In this document: piece by piece, positions 1-10,130 of the stretch | Numbering within the stretch: the first letter of the stretch is position 1 | Layout of the letters: the number at the start of each line of letters is the position of its first letter | From: Bacteroidaceae bacterium | GTDB lineage: Bacteria; Bacteroidota; Bacteroidia; Bacteroidales; Bacteroidaceae | DNA length: 45,024 bases | Assembly (NCBI GenBank): GCA_024400995.1 | Contig: JAKSLU010000006.1 | Location: 1 to 45,024, forward strand | Reading direction: 5' to 3' | Made by a program: the position numbers and the translations under genes | The notes under the pieces: generated by a model | What the model was told of the DNA's origin: nothing | What the model saw: the letters and a program-made list of their open reading frames with translations, nothing else | Databases searched by the model: none

Positions 1-34
1 TTTTCTGTTTCAAAGCAGATGTTTAACTCAAAAG

Positions 35-292
35 CCACTTTTTAAAGTGGACTCATAATTCCACTTTTGCAAGTTACGATTTGGCTGGAAGCCAATACTT
101 TGAGTAACCCCGGGCGGCGCCCGGGGTACAACGCCTACACTTTGGCTCTGGCTAGAAGCCAGTACCTTGATGTGCAGCGATATGGGGACTCAAAGTACTG
201 CCCTCCAGGCAGATGCTACTTAGGGCCTTGATTCCGAGGGCGTTGCCCCCGGTTACTGACCGCCTCTACGAGGCTGTAGTGCCTTCCAGGCA
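35..292. repeat. cluster of short palindromes
   Basis: At least six hairpins lie within about 260 bases and no gene is visible. They are CCACTTT/AAAGTGG at 35-50, an 8-bp stem with 3-nt loop CCCCGGGC/GCCCGGGG at 108-126, CTGCC/GGCAG at 198-212, a related 8/3/8 stem with one mismatch at 234-252, GCCTC/GAGGC at 262-274 and TGCC/GGCA at 280-292. Two imperfect direct copies of a 22-base word containing GAAGCCA occur at 82-103 and 149-170. The layout resembles the palindromic intergenic repeats common in Bacteroidota. No transposase is associated with it. Confidence 0.6.
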
Positions 293-300
293 CAACATGC

Positions 301-562
301 GAAAGTGGATATATAATCGCCTAAATTAACATTTGTGCCCTAAACGCAGAGTTATCAACACCCGCAAACGTCTTACAGTCAACGGAATAGCCCTAATTGG
401 TGTTGATGGTGTTGATGTTTTCTTGGATTTTTTTTACGGATAATCCGCGAATTAAGTAGTAAATTATTTTGGTCTAAAAGTAGATAGATACTATAATTTA
501 CGTCTAAAAAGCCCAAAATCAAGGCGGATGCACAATAATCTGGCACCTTCTCCGTTATTGGA
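301..562 (+). other. A+T-rich leader upstream of the PorW-like gene
   Basis: No gene is visible. The region holds a perfect 9-bp tandem duplication GGTGTTGAT at 399-416. It also holds two direct copies of GTCTAAAA 30 bp apart (472-479 and 502-509), each preceded by an A+T-rich word. An exact TAnnTTTG promoter box was not found, although TTATTTTGG near 464-472 is close. The promoter for the following gene presumably lies here. Confidence 0.35.
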
Positions 563-565
563 GTG

Positions 566-3500
566 ATGAAGTATGCCCTCCGCCGACATAGCCGCCTTGT
601 GCTCAGCCTCACTCTCGTGGCCGGGCTGTTGCTCTGCGCCTCGTGTAGCAACAAGGTGAACACGGCGGGCTCGCGTTTTTGGCAGAGCTTCACCTCCCGC
701 TACAACATCTACTTCAATGGCCACGAGGCCTACAAGGAGGGCCTGCGCGCTCAGGAGAAGGGCGCCCAGGACAACTACACGGAGCAGCTCCCCTTCTTCA
801 TGGTGGCGAACGAGAAGAACGCCGCCCTGGGCAAGGGCAACTTTGAGACCTGCATAGAGAAGATGCAGAAGGCCGTCACCCTCCACTCCATCAAGAAGAA
901 ACCCGTCTATAACAGCAGCAAGACCCTCTCTCCCAAGGAGAAACTCTACCGGCAGCGCAAGGAGTTCAATCCCTTCCTCAAGCGATGCTGGCTGGAGATG
1001 GGACAGGCACAGTTCCAGATGGGAGAGTTCGAGCAGGCCGCTGCCACCTTCAACTACATCACACGCCTCTATGCCGCCGAACCCCTCGTCGTGGCTGGGG
1101 CACGCACCTGGCTGGCTCGCTGCTATGTGCAGTCAGGCTGGCTCTACGACGCCGAGGACGTCCTCGCCCGTCAGAGCCGCGACACACTGGCTCCCCATCA
1201 GCGTGCCGAGCGCGATGCCACCATGGCCGATCTGCTCCTGCATCAGCAGAAGTTCGAGGAGGCTATGCCCTATATCAAGTCGGCCATCAAGCACTGCAAG
1301 CGCAAGGGCCAGAAGGCCCGCCTCTACTACCTCCAGGCACAGATACAGCGCACGCTGGGCAGCGACGCCGAGGCCTATAAGTCACTCAGCAAATGTGTCG
1401 GCCTGAGCCCAGCCTACGAGGTGCAGTTCAACGCCCGCATACTCCAGACCGAAGTGCTGGGACAAGACGCGCGTAAGGCCAAGAGCATGGTCAGCCGCCT
1501 CAAGCGCATGGCCCGTGCCGACAACAACCAGGACTACCTCGACCGCCTCTACTATGCCATGGGTAACATCCATCTGGCACAGAAGGATACCATACAGGCC
1601 ATCGCAGCCTATGAGAAGGGTCGCGAAAAGGCCACCCGCTCTGGCATCGAAAAGGGTGTTCTGCTCCTCCGGCTCGGTGAGGTCTATTGGGAGCAGCGCC
1701 GATTTGACAAGGCCCAACCCTGCTACAGCGAGTGCATCTCTATGCTGGGCAAGGAGCACGCCAAGTACCAGGAGGTCATGAAGCGCTCCAAGGTGCTCGA
1801 CGAACTCGTGCCCTACACCTCCGCCGTCTATCTCCAGGATTCGCTCCAGACGCTGGCTCGCATGTCTGAGCCCGACCGTCTGGCTGCCATCGACCGCGTC
1901 ATCGAGGCGCTCAAGAAGAAGGAGGCTGCCGAGCGTAAGGCCCGCCGCGACAGTGCTGCCCAGGCCCGCGCCGAGGCCAATGGTTCTAACAACGACAACG
2001 ACCGCCCGCAGCCCATGCGTCCGCAGATGAACACGGACCGTTCATGGTACTTCTATAACGCGCAGGCCGTGAGCCAGGGCAAGCAGGACTTCCGCCGTCA
2101 GTGGGGCAACCGTAAGAACGAGGATGACTGGCGCCGTGCCAACCATACTGTGGTCAAAATGGAGGCGGACGATGGTGACGAAGACGACGACGAAAACCAT
2201 GACGGTAGCGAAGGCACTGATGTTAACGTTAACGAAGAAGAAGGTGAGGCCTCCGACTCCCTGGCGCTCGATCCCCACAACAGGGAGTACTATCTGGCGC
2301 AGATACCCTTCACGGAGGAGCAGATGGCGGAGTCGCACGACATCATCAAGGATGGCCTGTACAACGCCGGCGTCATAGAGAAGGACAAGCTCGACGACTT
2401 CCCCCTGGCCGCCGAGACCCTCACACGCCTGCTCACCGACTATCCCGACTGCACGCAGCTGGAGGATGCGCTGTACCACATGTTCCTCCTCTACTCACGC
2501 TGGAACAAGCCCGAGGAGGCCAACCGCTACCGCCAGATGCTCGCCACGCAGTTCCCCGATGGAGCCATGACGCGCATGATTACGGACCCCGACTTTGAGC
2601 TCCTCGCACGCTACGGCATGCAGATAGAGGACTCGCTCTATACGGAGACCTATCAGGCCTACCGCGACCGCCGTGTGCAGCTGGTCAACGACAACTACGC
2701 CACGTCCACGCGCCGCTTCCCCACGGGTGTCAACCGTCCCAAGTTCATGTTCGTCCATGCCCTCAACAACCTCGGCACCCTCCCCACTGACTCCATCACG
2801 AGCGAGCTGCGCCAACTGCTCCAGGACTACCCCAAGGCCGATGTGGCTGAGATGGCCGGCATGATCGTCAAGGGTCTGGAGAGCGGTCGCACCATAGGCG
2901 ACGGACGCTACGACCTCGGTTCTCTCTGGGACCGCCGTGCCAGCGAGGGAGGCGACAACACGGCTCAACTCCAGGGCAAAGAACTCACCGACTCACGCGA
3001 GGTGCCCTTTGTACTTGTCGTGGCCTACCCCACCGACTCTATCAACGACGACCGCCTGCTCTATGAGGTGGCACACTTCAACTTTACGAGCTTTATGGTG
3101 CGCGGCTTTGACCTCTCCTTTGAGAAGGACAAGCGCCTCACCCAGTTCCGCATAGGTGGTCTCAACTCCTACGACGAGGCCCACATCTATGCCCAAAAGA
3201 TATACTCCCAGCCCCAGCTGCACGACATGCTCCAGTACGGTCGCATTGTGCTCATCAGCGAGGACAACCTGCCTCTGCTCGGCGTGACCGTCAGCTATGA
3301 CGAGTATCAGGAGTTCTTCGATGCCAACTACGCTCCCCTCGAGCTGCCAGAGAACATCCGTACGCTGCTCGAGGAGCCCAATGTGCCCACCCAGTATGAG
3401 GACGAGGTGGCTCCCACTCCCACCGAGGATCTGGACGAGGATCTCGACCTCCTGCCAGAGGAGGAGCCCATGCTCATAGAGGAGGAGACAGCCGTCCCTA

Positions 3501-3679
3501 CAGAGGAGGATTCAGCTATACCCGCAGAGGAGGAGGTTACCCCCGCTGAAGATGAGCCCATCCCCACCGAGGAGGAAGTAATCCCCACCGAGGAGGACAC
3601 CACTCCCATAGAGGAAGAAACAATCCCAGTTGAGGAGGAAGTTATGCCTGTAGAGGAGGAAATCATCATAGTGGAATAG
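566..3679 (+). CDS. porW: PorW/SprE-like TPR lipoprotein, T9SS accessory
   Basis: The 1037-residue protein has a type II signal peptide ending LLLCASC, so it is probably a lipoprotein anchored near residue 27. It carries the family's N-terminal block (TSRYNIYFNGHEAYKEG, about residues 43-59), a long run of TPR-like helices, the conserved SWYFYN...FRRQWG...DDWRR block near 493-526, and a C-terminal domain with EVAHFNFTSFMVRGFDL. This order matches PorW (Porphyromonas) and SprE (Flavobacterium), lipoproteins needed for type IX secretion and gliding. Oddities are an Asp/Glu stretch near 531-560 and a Glu-rich tail of heptad repeats. ATG at 566 is chosen; a GTG at 563 is directly in frame. The gene is monocistronic, with a terminator at 3742. 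Confidence 0.8.
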   Translation: MKYALRRHSRLVLSLTLVAGLLLCASCSNKVNTAGSRFWQSFTSRYNIYFNGHEAYKEGLRAQEKGAQDNYTEQLPFFMVANEKNAALGKGNFETCIEKMQKAVTLHSIKKKPVYNSSKTLSPKEKLYRQRKEFNPFLKRCWLEMGQAQFQMGEFEQAAATFNYITRLYAAEPLVVAGARTWLARCYVQSGWLYDAEDVLARQSRDTLAPHQRAERDATMADLLLHQQKFEEAMPYIKSAIKHCKRKGQKARLYYLQAQIQRTLGSDAEAYKSLSKCVGLSPAYEVQFNARILQTEVLGQDARKAKSMVSRLKRMARADNNQDYLDRLYYAMGNIHLAQKDTIQAIAAYEKGREKATRSGIEKGVLLLRLGEVYWEQRRFDKAQPCYSECISMLGKEHAKYQEVMKRSKVLDELVPYTSAVYLQDSLQTLARMSEPDRLAAIDRVIEALKKKEAAERKARRDSAAQARAEANGSNNDNDRPQPMRPQMNTDRSWYFYNAQAVSQGKQDFRRQWGNRKNEDDWRRANHTVVKMEADDGDEDDDENHDGSEGTDVNVNEEEGEASDSLALDPHNREYYLAQIPFTEEQMAESHDIIKDGLYNAGVIEKDKLDDFPLAAETLTRLLTDYPDCTQLEDALYHMFLLYSRWNKPEEANRYRQMLATQFPDGAMTRMITDPDFELLARYGMQIEDSLYTETYQAYRDRRVQLVNDNYATSTRRFPTGVNRPKFMFVHALNNLGTLPTDSITSELRQLLQDYPKADVAEMAGMIVKGLESGRTIGDGRYDLGSLWDRRASEGGDNTAQLQGKELTDSREVPFVLVVAYPTDSINDDRLLYEVAHFNFTSFMVRGFDLSFEKDKRLTQFRIGGLNSYDEAHIYAQKIYSQPQLHDMLQYGRIVLISEDNLPLLGVTVSYDEYQEFFDANYAPLELPENIRTLLEEPNVPTQYEDEVAPTPTEDLDEDLDLLPEEEPMLIEEETAVPTEEDSAIPAEEEVTPAEDEPIPTEEEVIPTEEDTTPIEEETIPVEEEVMPVEEEIIIVE
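3521..3667 (+). repeat. 21-bp tandem repeats coding PxEEExx heptads
   Basis: Seven consecutive 21-bp units encode Pro-x-Glu-Glu-Glu/Asp-x-x heptads at the extreme C-terminus of the PorW-like protein (PAEEEVT, PAEDEPI, PTEEEVI and so on). A related octapeptide precedes them. The units differ at the DNA level, so the array is old or under selection for its acidic, Pro-spaced character. It likely forms an extended tail. Copy number may vary between strains. Confidence 0.85.
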
Positions 3680-3741
3680 CCTTGGAAAGCCCCCCAGGAG
3701 GAGAGGGTACATTATTCAAAAAACTACAATATTTATATTCG

Positions 3742-3782
3742 GAGGATGGCTGTGCTGTGAGGCGTGACCATCCTCTCTTTTT
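3742..3782 (+). terminator. rho-independent terminator of the PorW-like gene
   Basis: The stem GAGGATGG (3742-3749) pairs perfectly with CCATCCTC (3768-3775) and is followed by TCTTTTT. It lies about 60 bases after the stop codon. Confidence 0.75.
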
Positions 3783-3797
3783 GTGCTCTAACACTTA

Positions 3798-3969
3798 TGT
3801 CCAATATTGTGCACCTGTGCACTAAGGATATATAACTCTCATATAGACAGTGAGATATGTAGTGTATAGACTATACACACTATGCACAACTATACATCCA
3901 GAAAAACTATTGTAGGGACTACGACACACTACACTATACACTACGACACGCTATACTATACACTACGAA
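3798..3969 (+). repeat. composite intergenic repeat, copy 1
   Basis: Three modules occur in order. First is a 28-base motif with the dyad GTGCAC-C-TGTGCAC (3798-3825). Second is the palindrome GTGTATAG-A-CTATACAC (3862-3878). Third are two perfectly abutting 22-bp units, 3918-3939 and 3940-3961, each starting ACTACGACAC and ending CTATAC, followed by a partial third unit ACTACGA. The same modules in the same order occur at 20910-21216. No open reading frame is present. Confidence 0.75.
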
Positions 3970-4007
3970 CAACAAGACCTAGATGACTTGTTCATAAACG
4001 TAAATGA

Positions 4008-4041
4008 CCGATGATTCGAGCTCCGCTAATCGGCTTTTTTT
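4008..4041 (+). terminator. putative terminator upstream of dxs
   Basis: CCGAT (4008-4012) pairs with ATCGG (4029-4033) and is followed by C and seven T residues. The stem is only 5 bp, so the call is moderate. No gene is recognisable between this site and the earlier terminator at 3742-3782, so it may end read-through or a short RNA from the repeat region. Confidence 0.45.
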
Positions 4042-4118
4042 GCCACTCATACACATAGCATTCGGGGAGGCGAGAGAGCCATATTTCTGGGCTGGGGGAG
4101 AGAAACTTGGGGCTTTTG

Positions 4119-4149
4119 TTGGTTTTGTCGTGAAAAAAATGTAATTTTG
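4119..4149 (+). promoter_or_regulatory. Bacteroidota-type promoter for dxs
   Basis: A perfect TAnnTTTG -7 box (TAATTTTG, 4142-4149) is preceded by TTGG with a 19-bp spacer. The expected start point, about five bases downstream, leaves almost no leader before the ATG at 4158, so the message may be nearly leaderless. Confidence 0.6.
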
Positions 4150-4157
4150 CCGTCGAA

Positions 4158-6050
4158 ATGACTACACACTATCCTCTCCTCTCGCAGATAGACTCACCTG
4201 CTGACCTGCGCCGACTGAGCGTCAAGCAGTTGCCGCAGCTGTGCAGTGAGTTGCGCGCCTTTATCATCGAGCAGTTGGCCTCCCACCCCGGCCATCTGGC
4301 ATCGTCGTTGGGAACGATAGAGCTGACCGTGGCCCTGCACTACGTCTTTGACACGCCAGAGGATCGCCTCGTGTGGGACGTGGGACATCAGGCCTACGGC
4401 CACAAGATACTGACAGGGCGCCGCGACCAGTTCCACACCAACAGGCAGATGGGGGGCATCAGGCCCTTCCCCTTCCCAACGGAGAGTGAGTACGATACCT
4501 TTGCGTGCGGACATGCCTCCAACAGCATCAGTGCTGCACTGGGTATGGCCACTGCCATCGGCATGGAGGATGGGCATCGGCATGTGGTGGCCGTCATCGG
4601 CGATGGTGCCATGAGTGGCGGCCTGGCCTATGAGGGTCTGAACAACGTGAGTGAGACACCCAACAACCTGCTTATCGTCCTCAATGACAACAACATGTCC
4701 ATCGACCCAGCCGTGGGTGGCATGAAGCAGTATCTGCACCACATGCACACCTCCTCCACCTACAACCGCCTGCGCTACCGCCTGGCCAAGAGTCTGACGG
4801 AGCACGGCTACCTGAACAACGAGAGGCGGGGACGCATACTGCGCTTCAACAACTCAGTCAAGTCCTTCCTCCTGGGTCAGCAGAACATCTTTGAGGGTAT
4901 GAACATCCGCTACTTTGGCCCCTCCGATGGTCATGACATCAAGGAACTCGTGCACACTCTGCAGCGCATCAAGGACATGAAGGGGCCCAAACTGCTGCAC
5001 ATCCGCACCATCAAGGGCAGGGGCTATGCTGCTGCTGAGGAGGATCCAACCATCTGGCATGCTCCCGGCAAGTTTGACCCAGAGACGGGTGAGCGCCTAA
5101 CGCCTGCTAGCTCCAGAGAGGTGCGCCCCGTCAAGTTCCAGGACGTCTTTGGCCATACCCTCCTAGAGCTGGCTGAGCAGAACCCCGACATCGTGGGCAT
5201 CACTCCCGCCATGCCTACGGGCTGCTCCATGAACATCATGATGCAGGCCATGCCTGAGCGCACGTTCGATGTGGGCATTGCGGAGGGTCACGCCGTAACC
5301 TTTGCTGCAGGACTGGCCAGGGAGGGCAAGCTGCCCTTCTGCAACATCTACTCCTCCTTTGCACAACGTGCCTACGACAATCTCATACACGACTCTGCCC
5401 TCATGGGGCTGAACCTCGTGCTCTGCCTCGATCGTGCAGGTCTGGTAGGCGAGGACGGTGCCACTCACCATGGTGCCTTTGATATGGCCGCACTGCGTCC
5501 CATCCCCAACCTGACGATAGCCTCTCCCATGGATGAGCAGGAACTGCGCCACCTCATGTACACGGCCCAGTTGCCAGGCAAGGGCACCTTTGTCATACGC
5601 TACCCCCGTGGGGGCGTGTCCCAGAGTGTGCGCCCCGCGCTGGAGGACTGGCGCTGCCCCATGCAGGAGGTCAAGGTCGGCACAGGCCGCTGTCTGCGTC
5701 AGGCCGCCGAGGGCTGCCGCACCGCCGTTCTGAGCATCGGCCCCATAGGCTGGAACGTGCCCGAGGGTCCTTGGGGCCACTACGACATGCGCTTCCTGAA
5801 GCCTCTGGACGAGCAACTCCTCCGCGAGGTGGCAGAGCGGCATGACACCATCGTTACCCTAGAGGATGGCAGCCGCAAGGGCGGAATGGGCTCCGCCGTG
5901 CTGGAGTGGCTAGCCGACCAGGGACTGAGCCGCCGCGTGGTGTGCCTCGGCCTGCCCGACAACTTTGTGGAGCACGGCACGCTACCCCAACTCTACCAAC
6001 TCGTGGGCATTGACTCCGAGAGCATCAAGAACATACTACTCAGCCTATGA
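4158..6050 (+). CDS. dxs: 1-deoxy-D-xylulose-5-phosphate synthase
   Basis: Dxs condenses pyruvate and glyceraldehyde-3-phosphate using thiamine diphosphate, the first step of the MEP isoprenoid pathway in the cytoplasm. The 630-residue length is normal. Visible are the thiamine-binding GDGAMSGG (about 148-155) followed by NDNNMSI (about 176), the Pyr-domain segment with the catalytic Glu in [13 protein letters not shown], and the [15 protein letters not shown] motif near 424. The ATG follows a strong promoter box by eight bases. The stop overlaps the trkA start by four bases (ATGA), so the two are translationally coupled. It is the first gene of the dxs-trkA-trkH-mnmA operon. Confidence 0.97.
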   Translation: MTTHYPLLSQIDSPADLRRLSVKQLPQLCSELRAFIIEQLASHPGHLASSLGTIELTVALHYVFDTPEDRLVWDVGHQAYGHKILTGRRDQFHTNRQMGGIRPFPFPTESEYDTFACGHASNSISAALGMATAIGMEDGHRHVVAVIGDGAMSGGLAYEGLNNVSETPNNLLIVLNDNNMSIDPAVGGMKQYLHHMHTSSTYNRLRYRLAKSLTEHGYLNNERRGRILRFNNSVKSFLLGQQNIFEGMNIRYFGPSDGHDIKELVHTLQRIKDMKGPKLLHIRTIKGRGYAAAEEDPTIWHAPGKFDPETGERLTPASSREVRPVKFQDVFGHTLLELAEQNPDIVGITPAMPTGCSMNIMMQAMPERTFDVGIAEGHAVTFAAGLAREGKLPFCNIYSSFAQRAYDNLIHDSALMGLNLVLCLDRAGLVGEDGATHHGAFDMAALRPIPNLTIASPMDEQELRHLMYTAQLPGKGTFVIRYPRGGVSQSVRPALEDWRCPMQEVKVGTGRCLRQAAEGCRTAVLSIGPIGWNVPEGPWGHYDMRFLKPLDEQLLREVAERHDTIVTLEDGSRKGGMGSAVLEWLADQGLSRRVVCLGLPDNFVEHGTLPQLYQLVGIDSESIKNILLSL

Positions 6051-7408
6051 ACATCATCATAGCAGGCGCGGGTGCCGTGGGTACCCATCTGGCCAAACTA
6101 CTCATACGCGAGAAGCATAGCATCACCCTCATTGATGCCGACCGCAATCGTCTGGACCCCTTGTCCAACAACTTTGACATAATGACCGTGGTGGGTCCAC
6201 CCTCCTCCATCAGTACCCTGCGCGAGGCGGAGGCCTCCACAGCCGATCTCTTCATTGCGGTGACACCCGACGAGTCGCACAACATCACCTGCTGTATGCT
6301 GGCCAAGCAGCTGGGTGCCAAGCGTACGGTGGCCCGCGTCGATAACTACGAATATACGCTGCCGGAGCACCACGACATGTTTGAGCGTGCCGGCATCAAC
6401 TCCATCATCTATCCTGAGCTACTGGCTGGCCGCGAGATAGCGCACAACGTGCACCACTCCTGGGTGCGCCAGTGGTGGGAGTTCCAGAAGGGCGCTCTCG
6501 TCCTTCTGGGCATCAAGATACGCAAGGGGGCTCCCATCATCGGTCAGCCCCTGCGCGAAATATGCCAGCCGGAGAGTCCCTACGTGATTGTTGCCATGAA
6601 GCACGATGGCGATACGCTCATCCCTCATGGCAACGACCAGGTGCAGGAGGGCGACCTCGTCTTCTTCATGACGACCCCGCTGTACGTGGATCACATCCGT
6701 AGCATCTCTGGCAAGGAGGGCTACCCCGAGGTCAAGAACGTTTTTGTGATGGGTGGCTCTGACACAGCTGTGCGTGCCGTCAAGGAGATGTCGGCCTCAA
6801 CACACGCCAAGATCTTTGAGAACGACTATCACCGTGCCCGCGAGTTGAGCGACCTGCTCGGCAACGGCACGCTGATCATCAATGGCGATGGCCGCGACAT
6901 GGAACTGCTGCAGGACGAGAATATCGCCTCGGCACAGGCCTTTCTCGCTCTGACGGACAACTCCGAGAGCAACATCTTGGCCTGCCTCACTGCCAAGCGT
7001 ATGGGCGTGTGCAAGACCGTGGCCATGATTGAGAACTCCGACTACATCAGCATGGCAGAGAGTCTGGACATTGGTACCATCATCAACAAGAAGACCTTTG
7101 CCGCATCGCACATCTACCAGATGATGCTCAAGGCTGACGTGACCTCCATGAAGAGCCTCACCATAGCCGCAGCCGATGTGGCTGAAATCAAGGTGCCCGA
7201 GGGTGCTCGCATCACCCGCCGTCCTATCAAGGAACAGGGCCTACCCACCACCGTCAACCTCGGCGGACTGGTGCGCGAGGGCAAGGGTATGCTCATCAAC
7301 GGCAACACTATCATTCAGCCAGGCGATACGGTCGTGGCCTTCTGTCTGCAGGGCGAGGTGCGCAAGCTCGACCGCTTCTTTAAGCCTGCCACTGGATTGT
7401 TCAGCTAA
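6047..7408 (+). CDS. trkA: Trk K+ uptake regulatory subunit TrkA
   Basis: TrkA is the cytoplasmic, nucleotide-binding gate of the Trk potassium channel. The 453 residues form a tandem RCK protein. RCK_N 1 begins [16 protein letters not shown] (Gly-rich NAD-binding loop with Asp at the end of beta 2, LIDAD). A TrkA-C domain follows near 145-225. RCK_N 2 starts at [12 protein letters not shown] near 230 with a degenerate Gly loop, and a second TrkA-C closes the protein. It overlaps dxs by four bases and precedes its membrane partner trkH by 12 bases. Confidence 0.95.
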   Translation: MNIIIAGAGAVGTHLAKLLIREKHSITLIDADRNRLDPLSNNFDIMTVVGPPSSISTLREAEASTADLFIAVTPDESHNITCCMLAKQLGAKRTVARVDNYEYTLPEHHDMFERAGINSIIYPELLAGREIAHNVHHSWVRQWWEFQKGALVLLGIKIRKGAPIIGQPLREICQPESPYVIVAMKHDGDTLIPHGNDQVQEGDLVFFMTTPLYVDHIRSISGKEGYPEVKNVFVMGGSDTAVRAVKEMSASTHAKIFENDYHRARELSDLLGNGTLIINGDGRDMELLQDENIASAQAFLALTDNSESNILACLTAKRMGVCKTVAMIENSDYISMAESLDIGTIINKKTFAASHIYQMMLKADVTSMKSLTIAAADVAEIKVPEGARITRRPIKEQGLPTTVNLGGLVREGKGMLINGNTIIQPGDTVVAFCLQGEVRKLDRFFKPATGLFS

Positions 7409-7420
7409 GCGCATCTCATT

Positions 7421-8902
7421 ATGATTAACTACAAGATAGTCTGCCGCGCTCTGGGCTCCCTGCTCTACATTGAGAGCATACTGCTGGCACTGTCCATGGG
7501 GGTCGGCGCCATCTATGACGAGACCAACTTTTGGACCTTTGGCATACCCTCCCTCGTGAGCGCCATGCTGGGCTTTGGTCTATGTGCCACGGGCGATACC
7601 GCCGACAACCGCCTGAGTCGTCGCGACGGCTATCTGGTGGTGTCGCTCACCTGGGTGCTGTTCTCCATTATCGGCATGTGGCCCTTCCTACTGAGTGGAG
7701 CCACCGAGCGGCCTGCTGTGGCGTTCTTTGAGGCCATGAGCGGCTTTACGACAACGGGCTCTACGGCCTTTGCCGATGTCGATGGACTGCCGCACTCCAT
7801 CCTCTTCTGGCGCAGCATCAGTCACTGGCTGGGCGGCATGGGTATCGTCTTCTTCACGCTGGCCATCCTGCCTGGTATGAGCAACGGCGACCAGAAACTC
7901 TTCAGCGCAGAGGCCACGGGTCTCAAGATAGGCAAACTCCACCCTCGCATAGGCACCACGGCGCGCTGGCTCTGGGGCTTCTACTGCCTGCTGACGGGAG
8001 TCTGCGTCACGGCTCTCTATCTGGCTGGCATGAGTCTCTTCGATGCCGTCAACCATGGCATGTCCACTGTTGCCACAGGCGGCTTCAGCACCCACACGGA
8101 CTCTATTGCGTGGTTTGACTCTAGTCTGATAGAGATGACGGAGGTACTATTTATGTTCCTGGCCTCCATCAACTTCTCGCTGCTGTACCTTATACTATTC
8201 CGTGGACGCTTCCGTATCTTTGTCAAGGACACGGAGCTGCGCGGCTTCCTGATAGTCCTGATTGTCTGCATCATCACGGCCACCTGCTTCCTCACTCCCG
8301 AGACGGTGTGGGAGGAGCCTATGTTGGCCCTGATCGAGATACCTCAGGCTCTGCGCAAGGCCACCTTCAACTGCATGAGTCTGATGTCCACCACGGGCTT
8401 CACTACCGAGGACTTTATGAACTGGCACCCCACCGTGTGGATTGTGCTCACCTTTGCTGGCATGTGCGGTGCCTGCGCGGGCAGTACGAGCGGTGGTATC
8501 AAGATGATACGCATCATCACTGCCTTCAAGGTGCTCATCGCTGAGTTCTTCCATGCCCTGCATCCCCGTGCCGTGCAGCCCATCCGCATCAATGGTGCCA
8601 TGCTGCCGCATAGCGTGGTGCGCTCCGTGTTTGCCTTCTTCACGGCCTACATGATAATACTCACCGTATCCATCACCATCATGTGCTGGTACGACTATCC
8701 ACTGGTGGACTGCTTCGGCATGGCCATCAGTTCCTTCTCCAACATTGGCCCGACCATCGGCCGCGAACTGGGTCCGCTTGATCCCTGGGGTGAGTTGCCC
8801 GATGCCCTGCTGTGGCTCAACTCCTTCCTGATGCTCTGCGGACGTCTGGAGATATTCTCATTGCTTTTGCCTTTTATCCCTGCATTCTGGAAAGAAAACT
8901 AA
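7421..8902 (+). CDS. trkH: Trk K+ uptake channel subunit TrkH
   Basis: TrkH is the inner-membrane potassium-translocating subunit. The 493-residue protein is hydrophobic throughout. It shows the four pore-loop filters of the Trk/Ktr/HKT superfamily: [28 protein letters not shown] and FSNIGPTIG. Its stop codon shares one base with the mnmA start (TAATG). Pairing with trkA directly upstream supports the role. Confidence 0.95.
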   Translation: MINYKIVCRALGSLLYIESILLALSMGVGAIYDETNFWTFGIPSLVSAMLGFGLCATGDTADNRLSRRDGYLVVSLTWVLFSIIGMWPFLLSGATERPAVAFFEAMSGFTTTGSTAFADVDGLPHSILFWRSISHWLGGMGIVFFTLAILPGMSNGDQKLFSAEATGLKIGKLHPRIGTTARWLWGFYCLLTGVCVTALYLAGMSLFDAVNHGMSTVATGGFSTHTDSIAWFDSSLIEMTEVLFMFLASINFSLLYLILFRGRFRIFVKDTELRGFLIVLIVCIITATCFLTPETVWEEPMLALIEIPQALRKATFNCMSLMSTTGFTTEDFMNWHPTVWIVLTFAGMCGACAGSTSGGIKMIRIITAFKVLIAEFFHALHPRAVQPIRINGAMLPHSVVRSVFAFFTAYMIILTVSITIMCWYDYPLVDCFGMAISSFSNIGPTIGRELGPLDPWGELPDALLWLNSFLMLCGRLEIFSLLLPFIPAFWKEN

Positions 8903-9987
8903 TGAATACTTGCCTCCTCCTCTCGGGCGGCGTAGATAGCGCCGTGGCCCTGCATCTGCTGATGGAACAGGGCATAGAGCCCGATCTATACTATATCAAG
9001 ATTGGCATGGACGACGATGCCGACCTCACCTGCACGGCAGAGGAGGACCTGGAGATGTGCCGAGCACTGGCCCATCGCTATGGTCGTCCCTTAGAGGTGA
9101 TTGACCTGCAGCAGGAGTACTGGGACCGCGTGGTGAGCTACACCATGGACCACGTACGCCGCGGCCTGACACCCAATCCCGACGTGATGTGCAACCGCCT
9201 CATCAAGTTTGGTGCCTTTGAGGAGAAGGCTGGCCATCAGTACGCACGTATCGCTACGGGGCACTATGCGCAGGTACTCGAGGAGAACGGGCAGCGCTGG
9301 TTGGCCACAGCTCCCGACCCTGTGAAGGATCAGACGGACTTTTTGGCACAGTTAGAGGGATGGCAGATGCAGAAGATCATGCTGCCCATCGGCCACCTCA
9401 TGAAGGCCGACGTGCGACGCATAGCCGAGGAACAGCACCTAGCACCTGCTCATCGCAAGGACTCACAGGGCATCTGCTTCTTGGGCAAGATAAACTACAA
9501 CGACTTTGTGCGCCGATTTCTAGGCGAACGCCCCGGACCCGTTATCGACATAGAGACAGGTCGCAAGATAGGCGAACACCGCGGCTACTGGTTCCATACC
9601 ATCGGGCAACGCAAGGGGCTCGGCTTTGGCGGTGGCCCCTGGTTTGTGGTCAAGAAGGACATCGAGGAGAACATACTCTATGTCAGTCACGGCTTTGACA
9701 CTGTGCTGCAGTACGGTCGCTCGTTCCATCTGAGGGATTTCCACTTCCTCACGGGCGATCCCTTCCCGCAGGAGGGCACATTCCCCATTACCTTCAAGGT
9801 GCGCCACACCGACCGCTGGCGCCGTGGCACCCTCACGCGCACCGCACCCACAGCGGACTCCCCTGAGGGGGTATTCCACATTGAGGGTGAGGAGCGCATT
9901 CAAGGCATTGCACCTGGCCAATTTGGCGTAATTTACACACCTGATGCCAAAATCTGTGTAGGTAGTGGTGAGATTTCCGTAGGGTAA
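8902..9987 (+). CDS. mnmA: tRNA-specific 2-thiouridylase MnmA
   Basis: MnmA thiolates U34 of Lys, Glu and Gln tRNAs using a persulfide donor and ATP. The 361-residue protein opens [16 protein letters not shown] with the PP-loop SGGVDS. The first catalytic Cys lies in [12 protein letters not shown] and the second in [11 protein letters not shown]. The GHYA and KDQTDFL motifs are present, and C-terminal beta-barrel domains follow. The frame stays open upstream to 8812 inside trkH, but homology starts at the ATG at 8902, which overlaps the trkH stop by one base. The link of a tRNA-modifying enzyme with Trk genes is probably only co-transcription. Confidence 0.95.
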   Translation: MNTCLLLSGGVDSAVALHLLMEQGIEPDLYYIKIGMDDDADLTCTAEEDLEMCRALAHRYGRPLEVIDLQQEYWDRVVSYTMDHVRRGLTPNPDVMCNRLIKFGAFEEKAGHQYARIATGHYAQVLEENGQRWLATAPDPVKDQTDFLAQLEGWQMQKIMLPIGHLMKADVRRIAEEQHLAPAHRKDSQGICFLGKINYNDFVRRFLGERPGPVIDIETGRKIGEHRGYWFHTIGQRKGLGFGGGPWFVVKKDIEENILYVSHGFDTVLQYGRSFHLRDFHFLTGDPFPQEGTFPITFKVRHTDRWRRGTLTRTAPTADSPEGVFHIEGEERIQGIAPGQFGVIYTPDAKICVGSGEISVG

Positions 9988-10095
9988 TTTTGCTATTTGA
10001 GAGGCCTAAAATGATTGTTTTGGCAACAACTTGTAGCAATCTCATGTTAACAAATACTAAAAACAACCTATTTCCGCGCTTTTTTGCACCTTTTC

Positions 10096-10126
10096 TTGGG
10101 TGATTGCAAATAAGTCCGTACTTTTG
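10096..10126 (+). promoter_or_regulatory. promoter of candidate small RNA
   Basis: TTGG (10096-10099), a 19-bp spacer, then a perfect TAnnTTTG box (TACTTTTG, 10119-10126). Geometry and sequence match the dxs promoter. The predicted start is near 10131, where a hairpin begins. Confidence 0.6.
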
Positions 10127-10130
10127 CAGT

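Noticed and set aside
350-361. DnaA box or replication origin in the first gap
   Set aside because: TTATCAACA is a single imperfect match with no cluster and no dnaA or dnaN nearby.
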